A stretch of 64,000 nucleotides of DNA from Sialis fuliginosa (lineage: Eukaryota > Arthropoda > Insecta > Megaloptera > Sialidae). Below are positions 22,598-35,124 of this stretch, in pieces. Location: the NCBI GenBank assembly GCA_961205875.1, contig OY540813.1, positions 34,381,001 through 34,445,000 on the forward strand, written 5' to 3'. Under the pieces are notes generated by a model, which was given only the letters and a program-made list of their open reading frames with translations, searched no databases and was not told where the DNA came from. The position numbers and the translations under genes are program-made. Each line of letters opens with the position of its first letter. The stretch's first letter is position 1.

Positions 22598-23960
22598 TCT
22601 AATATATATAACGAAGTGTCCTCACTCACTGACTGATAATCATTTTTTTGACCATTTCCACTCATCGGAGAACCTTGAAATTTGGTATATACATTCCTTG
22701 AGGGTAAAAAATAACAACTAGTGGGCCTTTTTTGAAAAAGTTTATAAATGGGGTGACAAGGGGCCCCCAATTTTTCAAAAAAAAAGTTACAATTTTTTTA
22801 TTATTATTTTTATATTCCTTGGGCGATATAATGTAAGGTTCAAATTTCAGATTAAAAAAAAAAATTAAAAAAAACAAAACAAAAAGTTTTGATGTAAAAA
22901 ACTATCAAAACGAAAATCGATTTTAGATTTTTTTTATTTTTTTTAAATACTTTGGTTAATTGACAACCATGAACCCGTGTTTGATTTTTGAAAAAGATAT
23001 GTTAAAGAGGAGAAAATAAACAAAATACGTTAACATATAATGCGCTTTAAGCATCTACTAAATTAATTGCAAATGTCGTAACTATGGATACGTTATATTT
23101 TATTGATTATTTTTAAATGTCAGTAATTTAAAATTTTGAAGTAAATGTGTTTAATATCAACAATAAAATATAACAAAAATGAAATATAAAGAACATAACG
23201 AATGAAAAAATATGCACAACTATAAAGTAATAAATAATTTAAATGTTCGTACATAAATTTGTCAAAAAAAAATGAAGACAAACAATCACAGCATTCGAAT
23301 GACTAACATTCGGCATAATATAGGTAATACATTAAAATTTAAAACTTAAAGTTATTGATATATCAATATTTTTACCTACATAAGTATTTTATTATATTAA
23401 TTTGTAATCATACATAAATATTAGAAGAATTTATTTAATTAATAATTAACATTGTCGTAATTTTAAATGATATTTTGTTTAATTGTTGTATGAATTTGTA
23501 CATCTGTCTTTGTGATTTGTTACCTTTTCACGGCTAAACCGCTGAACCGATCTTGATGAAATTTGGCAGTAAGATAGCTTGCATCCCGAGGACGGACATA
23601 GTCTACTTCGTATCTCGAAAATGCAACCCCTAAGAAATTTCAAGGGGGTGGAAAAATTTGATTTTTTTAGTAATTAATATTTTACCCCCCGTTACATATA
23701 AGGGTTGTAATTGGTTTTATTCGATCCGGCGGGAAAAATACTACGGGGATGGAGGTTTCGGGGGGAAAACAACCCTCAATCTCGCATAGGAACCAAGATA
23801 TTTACGATTTTGTATAATGGAAGAAAACTAAAAATAAGAAAAAATTTATATTTCACCCCCTGTCACATATGAAGGGTTGTTATTGGTTACATTCGATCTG
23901 GCGAGAAAAATACTACGGCAGAGGGGTTATTAGGGGGACAAAACAACCCCTTATCTTACA
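22598..23960 (+). repeat. Helitron-like repeat material, boundaries uncertain
   Basis: TCTAATATATATAACGAAG at 22598 resembles the TC start of insect non-autonomous Helitrons. From about 23531 a CGGCTAAACCGCTGAACC block and a TTCGATCCGGCGGG block match the other Helitron-like copies at 24022, 10190 and 40440. No CTAG end belongs clearly to this part. Confidence 0.4.
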
Positions 23961-23974
23961 TAGAAGTCAAGACT

Positions 23975-24487
23975 TATAATATAAATCCGAATGTGTATCT
24001 CTCAGTCTGTCTATTTTTTACCTGTTCACGGCTAAACCGCTTTACCGATCTTGATGAAATTTGGCAGTGAGATATCTTGCATCCCGAGGAAGAACATAGG
24101 CTACTTCGTATCCCGAAAATTCAACCTTTAAGGGATTGCAAAAGGGTTGAAAAATTTGTATGGGAATTTTTTTTTTAGTAATAAACATTTCACCCCCTGT
24201 TACATATGAAGGGTTGTAATTAGTTTTATTAGATCCGGCGGGAAAAATACCACAGGGGTCGGGTATTTATACATGGGGTATATAGAAGAAAAAATAACCT
24301 ATCTCGCATAGCAGTCGAGATATTTGCGATTTTGCATAATGAATGAAAACTAAAATATAGAAAAAATTTATATTTCACACTCTTACATATGAGTGATTCT
24401 AATTAGCTTCACTCGATCCGGCGGAAAAAATATCATTAATATGGGGGTTACAAAATTTACGCGAGCGAAGCCGCGGGTAGCAGCTAG
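23975..24487 (+). mobile_element. Non-autonomous Helitron
   Basis: The right end has the hairpin sequence CGCGAGCGAAGCCGCG followed by GGTAGCAG and CTAG (24484-24487), then T: the classic Helitron 3' end and insertion before T. The left end is degenerate. The interior shares the CGGCTAAACCGC and GATGAAATTTGGCAG blocks with the copy at 40396. Confidence 0.65.
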
Positions 24488-24702
24488 TTATATATAAATG
24501 ATAAAAAATTACCAAAAAACAAACCGAAAGGTGCACAGCTACCAACAGGATTTCATAGCTCCCTAGTTTTATTTCCAATTGTATGTAAAAAAAAATTTGT
24601 CTTACAAAATCTATTTTTTTTTAAATACATCTCCCGTCTTGTATAATTCCACCTATAAAATTAATTCAATTAGTAATTTGTTTGTAAAACTTATTTTATA
24701 AT

Positions 24703-24909
24703 AATGAATTCCTTCTCATCCGCACAATCTTTCTTGGCTTTTTTTTAAATACTTTCGTGAAGATTTTTTAATTGAATACCATTACGTAGTTGGCCTGTCT
24801 TTGTATTATTATTGAACTCACTAGCTATTTCGGTTGTCTTATTTTCGATAATATCTATGTATTTTAACACCAGCTCTAATAAAACCTGCTTATCATCATC
24901 ACACTGTAT
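24703..24909 (-). pseudogene. Myb/SANT-like DNA-binding domain fragment
   Basis: The minus strand encodes a segment with LLELVLKYIDIIENKTTE, then EFN and a Lys-rich KKAKKDCADEKE stretch. These resemble the Myb/SANT-like domain associated with Harbinger-type transposons and MSANTD proteins. The middle of the domain is missing (about a dozen residues, with the Trp) and an in-frame TAA breaks it. It is a dead fragment. Confidence 0.5.
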
Positions 24910-25270
24910 CCTTTTTCTCTCACATTAATTTTTTTTATATACTTAAATAAACTTTTCATCAAAATAAGTACTTATTATAGTATTTTGATTTAGTTGTTTA
25001 TCATAATAAAGAAATGTCAAATTGAATAGTTTCCTCTTAGTGATATTGACTAGAAGTCTATTTTTCTGTATATCACAAAATCACAACAGGTTTTAAGACT
25101 GCTGATTTCTACTTAATAACACGCATGCGTGAAAGTCATAATATCTACGATTTCATTGGCTACATTTTTGAGTAATTGTAATTTACATTTAATACCCAGT
25201 AGATAGCGTTATTTGACAGCTAATGTGCGCAGGCGCGAATTTGCACCCATGCAATTTCTTTATAATACCG

Positions 25271-25796
25271 CAAGGTTAGTAAATGACAAGGTTGCCTCAT
25301 AACTTTTTGACCAATCAGCGGCTGCGTGGGATGACGTCACTCTGAGGAACCTTTCAACGTTGTTTCATATATAAAGTTGTTTTCAAATTATTTCGAATTT
25401 TTGGATATTTGTATTTAAAAAAAGTAAATATTTTTGTTTATTACAGAAGCACAAATTATTACATATAATATTTCTTCATAAAAACTTTAAAATGATGTCA
25501 GAAATCAATGCTTAAAGAAAATACATTTGTTGGTTACATATAAAAAAACACTTGTTTAAAACTATAATTTATAATAATAAAATAATAAAAATTTAGATTT
25601 AAAACTCAGTACACTATCAATATCAAATGAAAATATTTAAAAACAACTTACAATAAATCAGCTTAACTAAAATAAAGAGTAAATATAGTTTGACAGCCAT
25701 TTATAATGTCAAAGAGTTCCTCACGATGACACGTTCTCCCCTCTCATGCCACTCCCCGCCAGAGTTATGAGGCAACCTATTACTTTACTAACCTTG
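25271..25796. mobile_element. CAAGGTTA-family MITE, full copy, 9-bp duplication ATAATACCG
   Basis: CAAGGTTAGTAAATGACAAG at the left tip is mirrored by the right tip ending TTACTAACCTTG. Flanked by ATAATACCG at 25262-25270 and 25797-25805, an exact 9-bp match. GGTTGCCTCATAAC lies subterminally at the left and GTTATGAGGCAACC at the right. 526 bp, no coding frame. Confidence 0.9.
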
Positions 25797-25805
25797 ATAA
25801 TACCG

Positions 25806-26422
25806 GGCATCAGAGAGCAACTAACAGATGGCGCTCAGCACGCAGGCTAGTTCACCACATTGCCACACGCATGCGCACATGTATCTCTAATACCACAGAG
25901 TTGTATTAGTGTCAAATATTATAGACTTACATTAACAATTGTATATACTTGGTGAAGTATGAATCTGACGAAAAATATGCACAGTATCTTTTTGGTAGAG
26001 AATATGGAAGTGTGAGTGAAAGGGCAATATAGAGCCTGAACGTGCAGAGTAAAAAAATGTGCTTGGTTGTTAATTAAAATAAAGTTGAATGCTGGTAAGA
26101 ATCTTGAAATTGAAGTATACCATAGACATAGAGAATGGACAGTGCATTCTGTATTAACACAATGGTGTACATCTGTTCAAAAAGTTAGAGAGAGATGCAG
26201 TGTAGTTTGGACATATATCTATATCTTTTTCTAAGATCCTGATTGGTAGCTTACTATAGTTCAGAGTAGTTAGGGTTGCCAGAATGTCTCTTTTAAAGAG
26301 AACATGTTCTCTTTTTTAGCTTGGATCTTTCTTTTTTTATATTGAAATGTCCTCTTTTGTACTCTTTTTTTAATTAGGCATATTTTGATTTAAATTTTTG
26401 TACTTATAAAACTTCAAGGTAC
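25806..26422. other. Intergenic DNA with one-ended MITE
   Basis: CCATAGACATAGAGAATGGAC at 26122 is the tip of the MITE seen complete at 30520-31298. Similarity continues to about 26270, but the matching right end lies at about 26830, inside another element, so the copy is disrupted. No gene seen. Confidence 0.45.
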
Positions 26423-26430
26423 CTAAAGTG

Positions 26431-27160
26431 CAGGGCCGGATTAACAACGTAGCAGGAGTAGCAAATGCTACGGGCCCCGCGTCTCTGGGGGCCCCGCGAC
26501 TTTGCGGAAAAATATCTCTTATTGGACTTACCACTTACCGTCCAATGGTTGATACGGGGTGTCCAAATCTACAATAATTAATAATTTAAATTTAGGGTTT
26601 GCGATCTCGATTTAATCGAAAAAAAGAGATAGATGTATCCCGAAAAAAATGGTGCAATATTTCTTCAAAACAGTGAGATAGATACGATGGCGTTTGGGAT
26701 ATATCTATCTCTTTTTCTAATAAGAAAGAAATAGTTACTTCTGTTTAAATAAGGACAAACCATTTTCTATCTCTTTCTTTTGACACGGTTCTGTTTTCGA
26801 GTTAGATGCGCGGTCCATGCTTTATGTTTATGGTATAATATTTACCTATTTTTTGGTTATTTAAATTTTCCAATGGGAAAAATGTTTAACAAATTGAGTG
26901 AATTGACTTTTTATTATTGAAAGTCTATAGAGGTAATGACCATCCAATTTATTTAAAAAATAGATCCCACTGATATTTTTAAGTCATTAAAAATTCACAG
27001 GGGGTGACGCCCGCTTAATGTGCAAAAAAAATCCTCTTGAGTGGGTGAAACTATCGATTTACTCCCCGAGTTTCACCCCACCTCCCACCCCCCGACGCCA
27101 CTGCCAAGGGCTTCTTTATAACATTTGCTACGGGCCCCGCGCTTGCTTAATCCGGCCCTG
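26431..27160. mobile_element. hAT-type element with 8-bp duplication CTAAAGTG
   Basis: Ends CAGGGCCGGATTAA and TTAATCCGGCCCTG. Flanked by CTAAAGTG at 26423-26430 and 27161-27168. GCTACGGGCCCCGCG is subterminal at both ends. Contains part of another MITE family (about 26690-26835). No open transposase. Confidence 0.9.
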
Positions 27161-27399
27161 CTAAAGTGTATTTATTAACGTTTGTAAAACATGTAAATAT
27201 ATAAACTCATTAATAATAACGACCCCCGTGATCATGGCTATCTTGATTTTATACTACACTGTTTTTTCCTTTTCTAACATATAGTGTACCTTGTTTCTCC
27301 CCGAGAAATACCTTAACACCGATCTGAAGTTTGTACGATTTATATTTCCAAAGTTCTATCAAACACGAGACATCTTAATTTTACATTGTACGTTTTTAG

Positions 27400-27471
27400 G
27401 TGCTAAACATTAGGCAACAGAATGCCTGTACCATTGTGAATCATCTGGAAAATATGAAGAACAACCATGCG
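27400..27471 (+). pseudogene. Exon-like segment of unknown gene, repeated inverted at 38.74-38.81 kb
   Basis: TTTTTAG precedes and GTAAGTTT follows a 72-nt open segment encoding a peptide with IRQQNACTIVNHL. The ~240 bp around it (27307-27545) recur inverted at about 38659-38897. It may be a further exon of the helicase gene at 35.1-36.5 kb or of a neighbour. I cannot assign it. Confidence 0.3.
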
Positions 27472-27607
27472 TAAGTTTTTTTGCTTTTTTAAAAAATATT
27501 TTTGTTCACTGCACAACCATCTTGTGCAATAGCGTGATGTGGCATTAATTAAATATATATATATACATATATATATTTTTTGTTTAGATAAATGACCATT
27601 TTATATT

Positions 27608-28293
27608 ATTTTGATGATTGTATTTATATGGGATTGTAAGGTCAAATAAAACATATTTTTATAAAATTTAAAAAAAAAGGAATGTTATAGTGACATAACT
27701 ATAAATATATAGTTATATATAGTTATGTCACTATAACATTCCTATATTATTAGATTTTTTTCTTTTCTATGTTTTAAATATACACTTCTATTTTATAATA
27801 ACAAGTACGTACTTTACAATAATCTAAAAATGTAACAACACATTTCTTTTTAATGTTTTAACATACATATATTATTTTTTTTCTTCTTGCAATATCTTAA
27901 ATCATCTTAAATACCAACATGTTGTTTTATCAATAAGTTTTAATATTTTAAATAATACTATATAATAATCAAGAAATTTTAATAATTTTAATATGTATAC
28001 TACAAATACAAAAATGTACCTGGTCATAATGTTTAGTTTATACAATAATTGTGATATACCAAGTAAGTTAAATAGAAAATAAGTTTTTAAACATTCAATT
28101 ATATTATATGTTAATTTTTAACTGTAAATTTATATGTATAATTACTAAGGATGTATGCACTGAAGATGGAATGATATTGATAATATTCCGAAAAAAAATA
28201 ACAATAAAGCGCTAATTTTTTATGCTTCTACTTCAATTATAAAAATATTTTTTATTTGACCTTACAATCCCATATAAATACAATCATCAAAAT
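27608..28293. mobile_element. MITE with 43-bp perfect terminal inverted repeats
   Basis: 27608-27650 and 28251-28293 are exact reverse complements, beginning ATTTTGATGATTG. The interior includes a separate perfect hairpin at 27678-27743. AT-rich and without coding capacity. Confidence 0.8.
27678..27743. repeat. Perfect 26-bp inverted repeat (hairpin)
   Basis: AGGAATGTTATAGTGACATA... (27678-27703) is exactly mirrored at 27718-27743 with a 14-nt AT loop. Confidence 0.9.
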
Positions 28294-29134
28294 ATATGGA
28301 TCGTCGCTTCTACAGCTCTTTTGTAGGGGTTTTTTATAGGTCAAAATTGTAATTAAAATAACATTCCACAGTTTAATTCATTTTAATTAACAGCGCTTTC
28401 TTATTAATTTTCAACATATGGTCTTCATCAAAAATAATACAATCTTTCCTATAAGGAACATTAAACATGAGCAAAATTTACAAGTAGATGAGTAAGATAT
28501 TAACAGATGAAAAACTTATTAAGAAAAACTTACATTTTTAACAGTAGTATGTGTGAACATATGTTGTAGAAATACCATTCATATTACATCAAAAAAAAAT
28601 TTATAATAAGTACAATTTATAGTAAAAAGGACAACAATTATGTTGATGTGATATCAATTTGATACAATAATATATAAAAACTATTTTTTTTTAAAAACAA
28701 TAAAACTTAAAATTAGTTTAAAAACAATTAAAATTAGGTATCACATTTTTACTCTGATGAAAATATTTACAATATGAATATGCGTACTAAAACAAGATAC
28801 ATAAATCAATTATTTAAACTTAAACTAGTTACAAATTTATTATTATAACCCAACAGGCAAAAAAAAAAAATGACTAGTGTTTCAAAAGAATGAAAAACAA
28901 TAGTATTACAAAATTATTACACTTGTTTCTAATCTATGGAAGCAAACAATATTATCTATGTCAAATGTCATAATTTAAGTACAAGGTAACCTAGAAAAAA
29001 TTTTGAAAAAAATTTAAACTACCAAAAATAAAACAAATAAATATACAAATTACTCAAAAATGAAAAAACCAACACAATCAAAAAACAATCAAAAAGAGGC
29101 ACACAATACAAGCAAAAAGAGAAGTGGGAAAATT

Positions 29135-29346
29135 TTACTTAATTAAATTCAGATATGATTCTTTGGGGTGATTAAGATTTTCTCTAGGTTCTTTTAAGAT
29201 ATGTAAAGATTCACTAAGTAATCTTTTTTTTAATATAGGCTGAAAATCTAAAATTTCCACATCACCATATTCAACTTCGTGACCAGTCTGTTGTATGTGT
29301 GTACGAAGTGCAGTAACTTCATTTTTAGCATATTTATGACTGTTTG
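29135..29346 (-). pseudogene. C-terminal piece of Penelope-like GIY-YIG endonuclease/RT protein
   Basis: About 70 residues on the minus strand, preceded by an in-frame stop and ending at TAA (29135-29137). Motifs ALRTHIQQTGHEVEYGDVEI, then ILD, then LLSESLHIL followed by LNLIK match the end of the Penelope-like endonuclease domain (TGH...ILD...E..HI...N). The reverse transcriptase and the GIY-YIG motif itself are absent. The rest of the element was lost, probably by 5' truncation. Confidence 0.55.
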
Positions 29347-29861
29347 CAATCTAAGCAATATTTGCAAAAGAGAATCAACAGTTTTGTAATACTATTGTTT
29401 TTCATTCTTTTGAAACACTAGTAATTTTTTTTTTTTTTTTTTGCCTGTTGGGTTATAATAATAAATTTGTAACTAGTTTAAGTTTAAATAATTGATTTAT
29501 GTATCTTGTTTTAGTACGCATATTCATATTGTAAATATTTTCATCAGAGTAAAAATGTGATACCTAATTTTAATTGTTTTTAAACTAATTTTAAGTTTTA
29601 TTGTTTTTAAAAAAAATAGTTTTTATATATTATTGTATCAAATTGATATCACATCAACATAATTGTTGTCCTTTTTACTATAAATTGTACTTATTATAAT
29701 TTTTTTTTTGATGTAATATGCATGGTATTTCTACAACATATGTTCACACATACTACTGTTAAAAATGTAAGTTTTTCTTAATAAGTTTTTCATCTGTTAA
29801 TATCTTACTCATCTACTTGTAAATTTTGCTCATGTTTATTGTTCCTTATAAGAAAGATTGT

Positions 29862-29924
29862 ATTATTTCTGATGAAGACAATATGTTGAAAATTAATAAG
29901 AAAGCGCTGTTAATTAAAATGAAT
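29862..29924 (+). ncRNA. Hammerhead-ribozyme-like motif in the Penelope arm
   Basis: CTGATGA (29869-29875), then a short helix II (about 29876-29887, loop ATA), then GAA (29888-29890). Helix III pairs AATTAA (29891-29896) with TTAATT (29910-29915), giving a cleavage site after A29916 (TA). Helix I pairs 29862-29868 with 29917-29924, one G bulged. All invariant core bases fit. Penelope-like elements are known to carry such ribozymes. Helix II is weak and helix III is longer than usual for this group, so activity is uncertain. Confidence 0.4.
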
Positions 29925-30004
29925 TAAACTGTGGAATGTTATTTTAATTACAATTTTGACCTATAAAAAAACCCCTACAAAAGAGCTGTAGAAGCGACGA
30001 TCCA

Positions 30005-30296
30005 GCGACGATCTATAATCTAAAATTTTAATTATGTTACTTATTGTATGTAGAGAAAATTTAAATAAAACACATAAATTAGTGGCTACATACCTTAATT
30101 AAACAACAAAGTCTTATTTTACTTAAAATCGCTTAATATCACAAAATATTATAAAAAAAACTATGAACTCTACCATATATTCATTTGATATACTATAGAC
30201 TGACAGCAATTGAGCATGCGGTGTGACGTAGTTCCCTCTCTCCTGTCTCGATTTTGACAACCTACTGAGGTAACCTATACATATAATAACCTTGAT
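30005..30296. other. AT-rich spacer with one tip of a CAAGGTTA MITE
   Basis: AGGTAACCTATACATATAATAACCTTG, seen as a right tip ending at 30294, belongs to the CAAGGTTA family. Its left end is not recognisable. Confidence 0.45.
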
Positions 30297-30519
30297 TGTC
30301 ACCCTAGTTATCATAGATCTAATGGACACAATGGAAAAAGAACATATCATTTTGTTTGATGAAGAAGCTAAGATGTCTATAAAAATAGACATTTCATTTC
30401 TATAATTAATTTTTAAAATTATTTAATCCATTAAATTTACTTCAATTAAAATAAAAACTTTTTACATGCATCTATGACGTTTCTCTTGTGTATGAAACAG
30501 CTGATATAACAATTTCAAC

Positions 30520-31298
30520 CATAGACATAGAGAATGGACAGTGCATTCTGTATTAACTCAATGGTGTAACATCTGTTCAAAAAGGGAGAGAGAGATGCAA
30601 TGTAGTTTGGAATATTTTTCTAAGAATCTGATTGGTAGCTTACTATAGTTCAGGGTAGTATTTCTATCAGATATATTTTTGTATATCTATCTTGTGATTT
30701 TTGTGCAATAAGTTTTTTATTAGAAAAGTAAATAATATAAACAATAAACATACTATAATGGTTCATATTTCATCGAGGAAATTAAAAAAAAAATCAATTG
30801 ATGTGATAGAAATTTGCAAAATTATGAACGGATATTCCGAGAAAATAACATTTTTGCTACCAAAAATATTAAATATATATTAATAAAAATAGTTTTAAAT
30901 CAATTCCCATGTGGTTGCTACAAAATTATGAGGTGGATTGCACTTACAAACAGCACATACAAGATTTACTTAACAAAATTTTAAATATTTTTTTTGATAT
31001 TAGAACAAGATATTAAAATTGGTTTAAAAAATTTCTTTTTTTAAATAAAATTTTTTATAACGTTAATTATTTTAACCTCTTTATATACATATACTATAAT
31101 AAAATCATACATTAATCAACAGTAGATTAATATATTATGATAATATCTATGAATATTTTTAATATTCGGGACTAAGAATGAAATAGTTACACTCCTGTTT
31201 AAAAAAAGGACAAGTATATTCCAAACCTGTTTCTATCTCTATCTTTTGACACGGCTCTGCTCTCCGGTCAGATGCCTGGTCCATTCTCTATGTCTATG
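30520..31298. mobile_element. hAT-type MITE with 8-bp duplication ATTTCAAC
   Basis: Ends CATAGACATAGAGAATGGAC and GTCCATTCTCTATGTCTATG, a perfect 20-bp inverted repeat. Flanked by ATTTCAAC at 30512-30519 and 31299-31306. It splits sequence that is continuous in the inverted copy near 38.16 kb, so it inserted after, or is absent from, that arm. Confidence 0.9.
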
Positions 31299-31437
31299 AT
31301 TTCAACAATAACTTTTTCTTGTTTTGAATGTAACAGCTGATGTGGAACACAAAAGTAAAAAATCGTGCGCGCGCTTCTACCAACCTCATTTGACAAAAAA
31401 AATCCTATACGGAACACACCCAAGGTTAGTATATGTA

Positions 31438-34400
31438 GGGTACGCGTCAACTCGGCGACGGTCAACTCGGCGCCGGTCAACTCGGCGCCGGGCAACTCGG
31501 CGCCGGTCAACTCGGCGATGGCCAAACTCGGCGACGGTCAACTCGGCGATAAAAATTAATATTAGTAAATATATTTTTAACTAAAATTTGCCCGCGAGTT
31601 CATCCGCGTGTATTATGTATAATTTTTTTTATTGATCCGTATTTTAACGCGAGGGATGGGGATATGGATGAAAAAATGTAATGCTTATTTTTTTATTAAA
31701 TACTATACATAAAAGTAAACAGTATCATGCAAATACTTTACATTACTTGATTAGTTGTTTTAATTAGTGAACATTTCTATATTTTTAATCGAACTATATA
31801 ATTTTGAACTAGCCGCCTATTTCATCTACAATCTTTGATTTTTGACGTTTTTTTTTTTTTAAATTTAAAATCTACATATTATAATTTGCAACAATCATTT
31901 TTTTGAAATTAAACTAATATTTCAGATTATACAAAATTATGAAAAAACGATGAATATAGCATATTAGTCCAGTCGTCAGACAATTGAGCTAGAAAAAAAT
32001 GACGGAGTACGTTTTTTTCGAGAAATTGGTAGATTTCGATGTATAGAACATGACAGTAACTTTTTCCCCCCTTCGAAGGGGGGGTGCATAACTTTCTAGA
32101 GGCTCACAAAGCTGTTGATAATCACTTATTTCAAAAAAACTTGAGAACGGTTAATTTTAGGATAATATTAGTTATTACAAATATTAAAGCTGATTAAATT
32201 CTGAATAAAATGATCTTTTTAAAAATTACATAGTATTAATAGTTGTTAAAATAGAGCACGCAAAAAAATCACATAATGACGTCGATTTTGGAAATTACGC
32301 AAAAAATGTAGAGTTTCGTTTAACCGCTGTATTTAATACAATTTTCATCGAATTTTCAATTAAAATTATAGTATTTGATAGAATAAATAACACTCTGTAC
32401 AGTGCTTTCAATATAATTTCAATATCTTGAAAACTGTTTGATTTATGAGCAATCAAAGTTCTCAGTATCATAAAGTTTTACTGAAAATTCTTCCCTTTTT
32501 TAGACGACCGATATAAATATCTTCTAAACCGAATATAAAAAAATCCGACAAGGGATCTATAGAAAATTTAATGCTGTAAGCTATGGTTTTTATTTCATTT
32601 CAATAATTTCAAAATTGTTCATGTTATAGTGAAATATTTAGAGACAAATGTGTATAACTAATTGTTAAAAATATTTTCGCTAACTCAACGCTACCTTTAA
32701 ATATTTATAATTCAAAACGATTTTATTTAGTTATCGTCAGTTGTTATGAATCCCATTATACCTATCTGTTATTGTTAATAATAAGTGTATGCCTTCAATC
32801 TCATTATTTTATTAAATTATTATTTATAAAAAAATACACAACTTACAGTACCATATAAAAAAGTATTTGTAATAAATAAATAAAAATTAATGAATATTTA
32901 AAAAATTGTTAAGTATCGATGGGATTCATAACAACTGGCGATAACTAAATAAAATCGTTTTGAATTATAAATATTCAAAGGTAGCGTTGAGTTAGCGAAA
33001 ATATTTCTAACAATAAGTTATACACAATATTTCACTATAACATAAACAATTTTGAAATTATTGAAATGAAATAAAAACCATAGCTTATAGCATTAAATTT
33101 TCTATAGATCCCTTGTCGGATTTTTTTATATTCGGTTTAGAAGATATTTATATCGGTCGTCTAAAAAAGGGAAGAATTTTCAGTAAAACTTTATTTTACT
33201 GAGAACTTTGATTGCTCATAAATCAAACAGTTTTCAAGATATTGAAATTATATTGAAAGCACTGTACAGAGTGTTATTTATTCTATCAAATTTTAATTGA
33301 AAATTCGATGAAAATCGTATTAAATACAGCGGTTAAACGAAACTCTACATTTTTTGCGTAATTTCCAAAATCGACGTCATTATGTGATTTTTTCGCGTGC
33401 TCTATTTTAACAACTATTAATACTATGTAATTTTTAAAAAGATCATTTTATTCAGAATTTAATCAGCTTTAATATTTGTAATAACTAATATTATCCTAAA
33501 ATTAACCGTTCTCAAGTTTTTTTGAAATAAGTGATTATCAACAGCTTTGTGAGCCTCTAGAAAGTTATGCACACCCCTTCGAAGGGGGGAAAAAGTTACT
33601 GTCATGTTCTATACATCGAAATCTACCAATTTCTCGAAAAAAACGTACTCCGTAATTTTTTTCTAGCGCCATCCCTATACGAATTTGTCTAGCGACTGGA
33701 CTATATAATTTAATAGTAATTTCAAAAACGTATTTAGTTTTAAAGAAATTTGATGACAAATTTTCTCATTGTTATAAAATAACAAAAAAATGTACTTTTT
33801 TATTCAAATTGAACAATTAACTATTACAGCGGCTTAATATTTAATTGTTTACAAAAAGCTGCATTCAGATATAACAAACATTATAAAAATTGCTAACTAC
33901 CAATATATTTGTATTTGGTAATTACGGAGAGTCTGGTGGTCCTCTGTCAAAAACTCTGAAAATCACGTGTTGATGTGTTAGAATAGAGTAGAGTATGCTG
34001 TATCTATGCTAATATATTATTTAGTGCATAGACAAAAATTCATAAACCTAACCTAACCTACCTGAAAACGAACCAATCTATCTGGACTACTCTAACTTAA
34101 ACTAAATTATTAAATATAACACAGCTAAACGTGGCCAGTCGTTTTATAAAATGCGTGATTTATAAAAGTTGGAAACCCTAGTCACGCATGCGCGTCAACT
34201 CTATTCTGAATAACTATATACGTGATTTTTCACAAATCTGACAGAGGACCCCCAGACTCTCCGTATTAGCCTTGTATTTTTTGGCAGAAATACTGTTATA
34301 ATTTTTTTTATTTAAAAAATAAGCATTACTTTTTTCCATTCGTGCTTCATACCACCATTCCTCCCGTTAAAATACGGGCCGATAAAACTATTTTATACAT

Positions 34401-34518
34401 AATACACGCGGGTGAAGCTGCGGGCAAATTCTAGTTGAAAAATATATTTACTAATAATTATTATTATCGCCGAGTTGACCGTCGCCGAGTTGACCATCGC
34501 CGAGTTGACCTGTCCCGG
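31438..34518. mobile_element. 3.1-kb foldback element with GTCAACTCGGCG arrays and 8-bp duplication
   Basis: Flanked by TATATGTA at 31430-31437 and 34519-34526. Both ends carry tandem ~15-bp repeats of GTCAACTCGGCGACG type (about seven at the left end, three inverted at the right). After them come long inverted arms whose centre is near 32.83 kb (for example 32001-32110 against 33545-33655). A smaller MITE (33925-34263) sits in the right arm. No transposase frame. Confidence 0.85.
33925..34263. mobile_element. TA-flanked MITE nested in the foldback
   Basis: CGGAGAGTCTGGTGGTCCTC and its near-complement at the right end (TGACAGAGGACCCCCAGACT plus CTCCG). TA at 33923-33924 and 34264-34265. The left arm of the foldback lacks it. 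Confidence 0.75.
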
Positions 34519-35124
34519 TATATGTATAGGTTGCCTCATAACTTTTTGACCAATCAGCGGCTGCGTGCGATGACGTCACCCTGAGGAACCTTCAAATGTT
34601 GTTTCATATATTAAGTTGTTTTCAAATTATTTCGAATTTTTGGATATTTGTATTTAAAAAAAGTAAATATTATTGTTTATTACAGAAGCACAAATTATTA
34701 CATATAATATTTCTTCATAAAAACTTTAAAATGATGTCAGAAATCAATGCTTAAAGAAAATACATTTCTTGGTTACACATAAAAAAACACTTGTTTAAAA
34801 CTATAATTTATAATAATAAAATAATAAAAATTTAGATTTAAAGCTCAGTACACTATCAATATCAAATGAAAATATTTAAAAACAACTTACAATAAATCAG
34901 TTTAACTAAAATAAAGAGTAAATATAGTTTGACAGCCATTTATAATGTCAAAGAGTTCCTCACGATGACGCAATCTCCCGTCTCATGCCACTCCCCGTAC
35001 AGAGTTATGAGGCAACCTTGTACTTTACTAACCTTGCAAATAAGTTATGTATGTGTTGATGAAAACTGCATCCAAATTGGTTCAGTAGTTTTTGAGTTTA
35101 TCATTAAATCGTTTCATTTGATAG

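Larger units (their letters stand above)
28297..30004 (-). mobile_element. Palindromic Penelope-like element fragment
   Basis: Arms 28297-28913 and 29382-30004 are inverted copies with few differences, around a 468-bp spacer. The spacer holds the C-terminal end of a Penelope-type endonuclease on the minus strand (29135-29346). Penelope-like elements often integrate with extra inverted or tandem terminal copies, which could explain the hairpin form. A hammerhead-like motif lies in each arm: intact on the plus strand of the right arm, altered on the minus strand of the left arm. Confidence 0.65.
31421..35036. mobile_element. CAAGGTTA-family MITE split by a 3-kb foldback
   Basis: The left tip CAAGGTTAGTATATGTA (31421-31437) is separated from the body (34519-35036, ending CTAACCTTG) by the element at 31438-34518. 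The repeated TATATGTA shows where the foldback entered. The body matches the copies at 25271 and 37512. No 9-bp duplication of its own flanks (GGAACACACC and CAAATAAG) is present. Confidence 0.8.

Noticed and set aside
31268..31584. Repetitive open frames over the GTCAACTCGGCG array as an ice-binding or pentapeptide-type protein
   Set aside because: The AELTG-like and STRRR-like runs are translations of the tandem DNA repeat at the tip of the foldback, on both strands and in several frames, and they cross the element border.
34046..34062. CCTAACCTAACCTACC as interstitial insect telomere repeat
   Set aside because: Only about three imperfect units inside a MITE; too short to support a telomeric origin.
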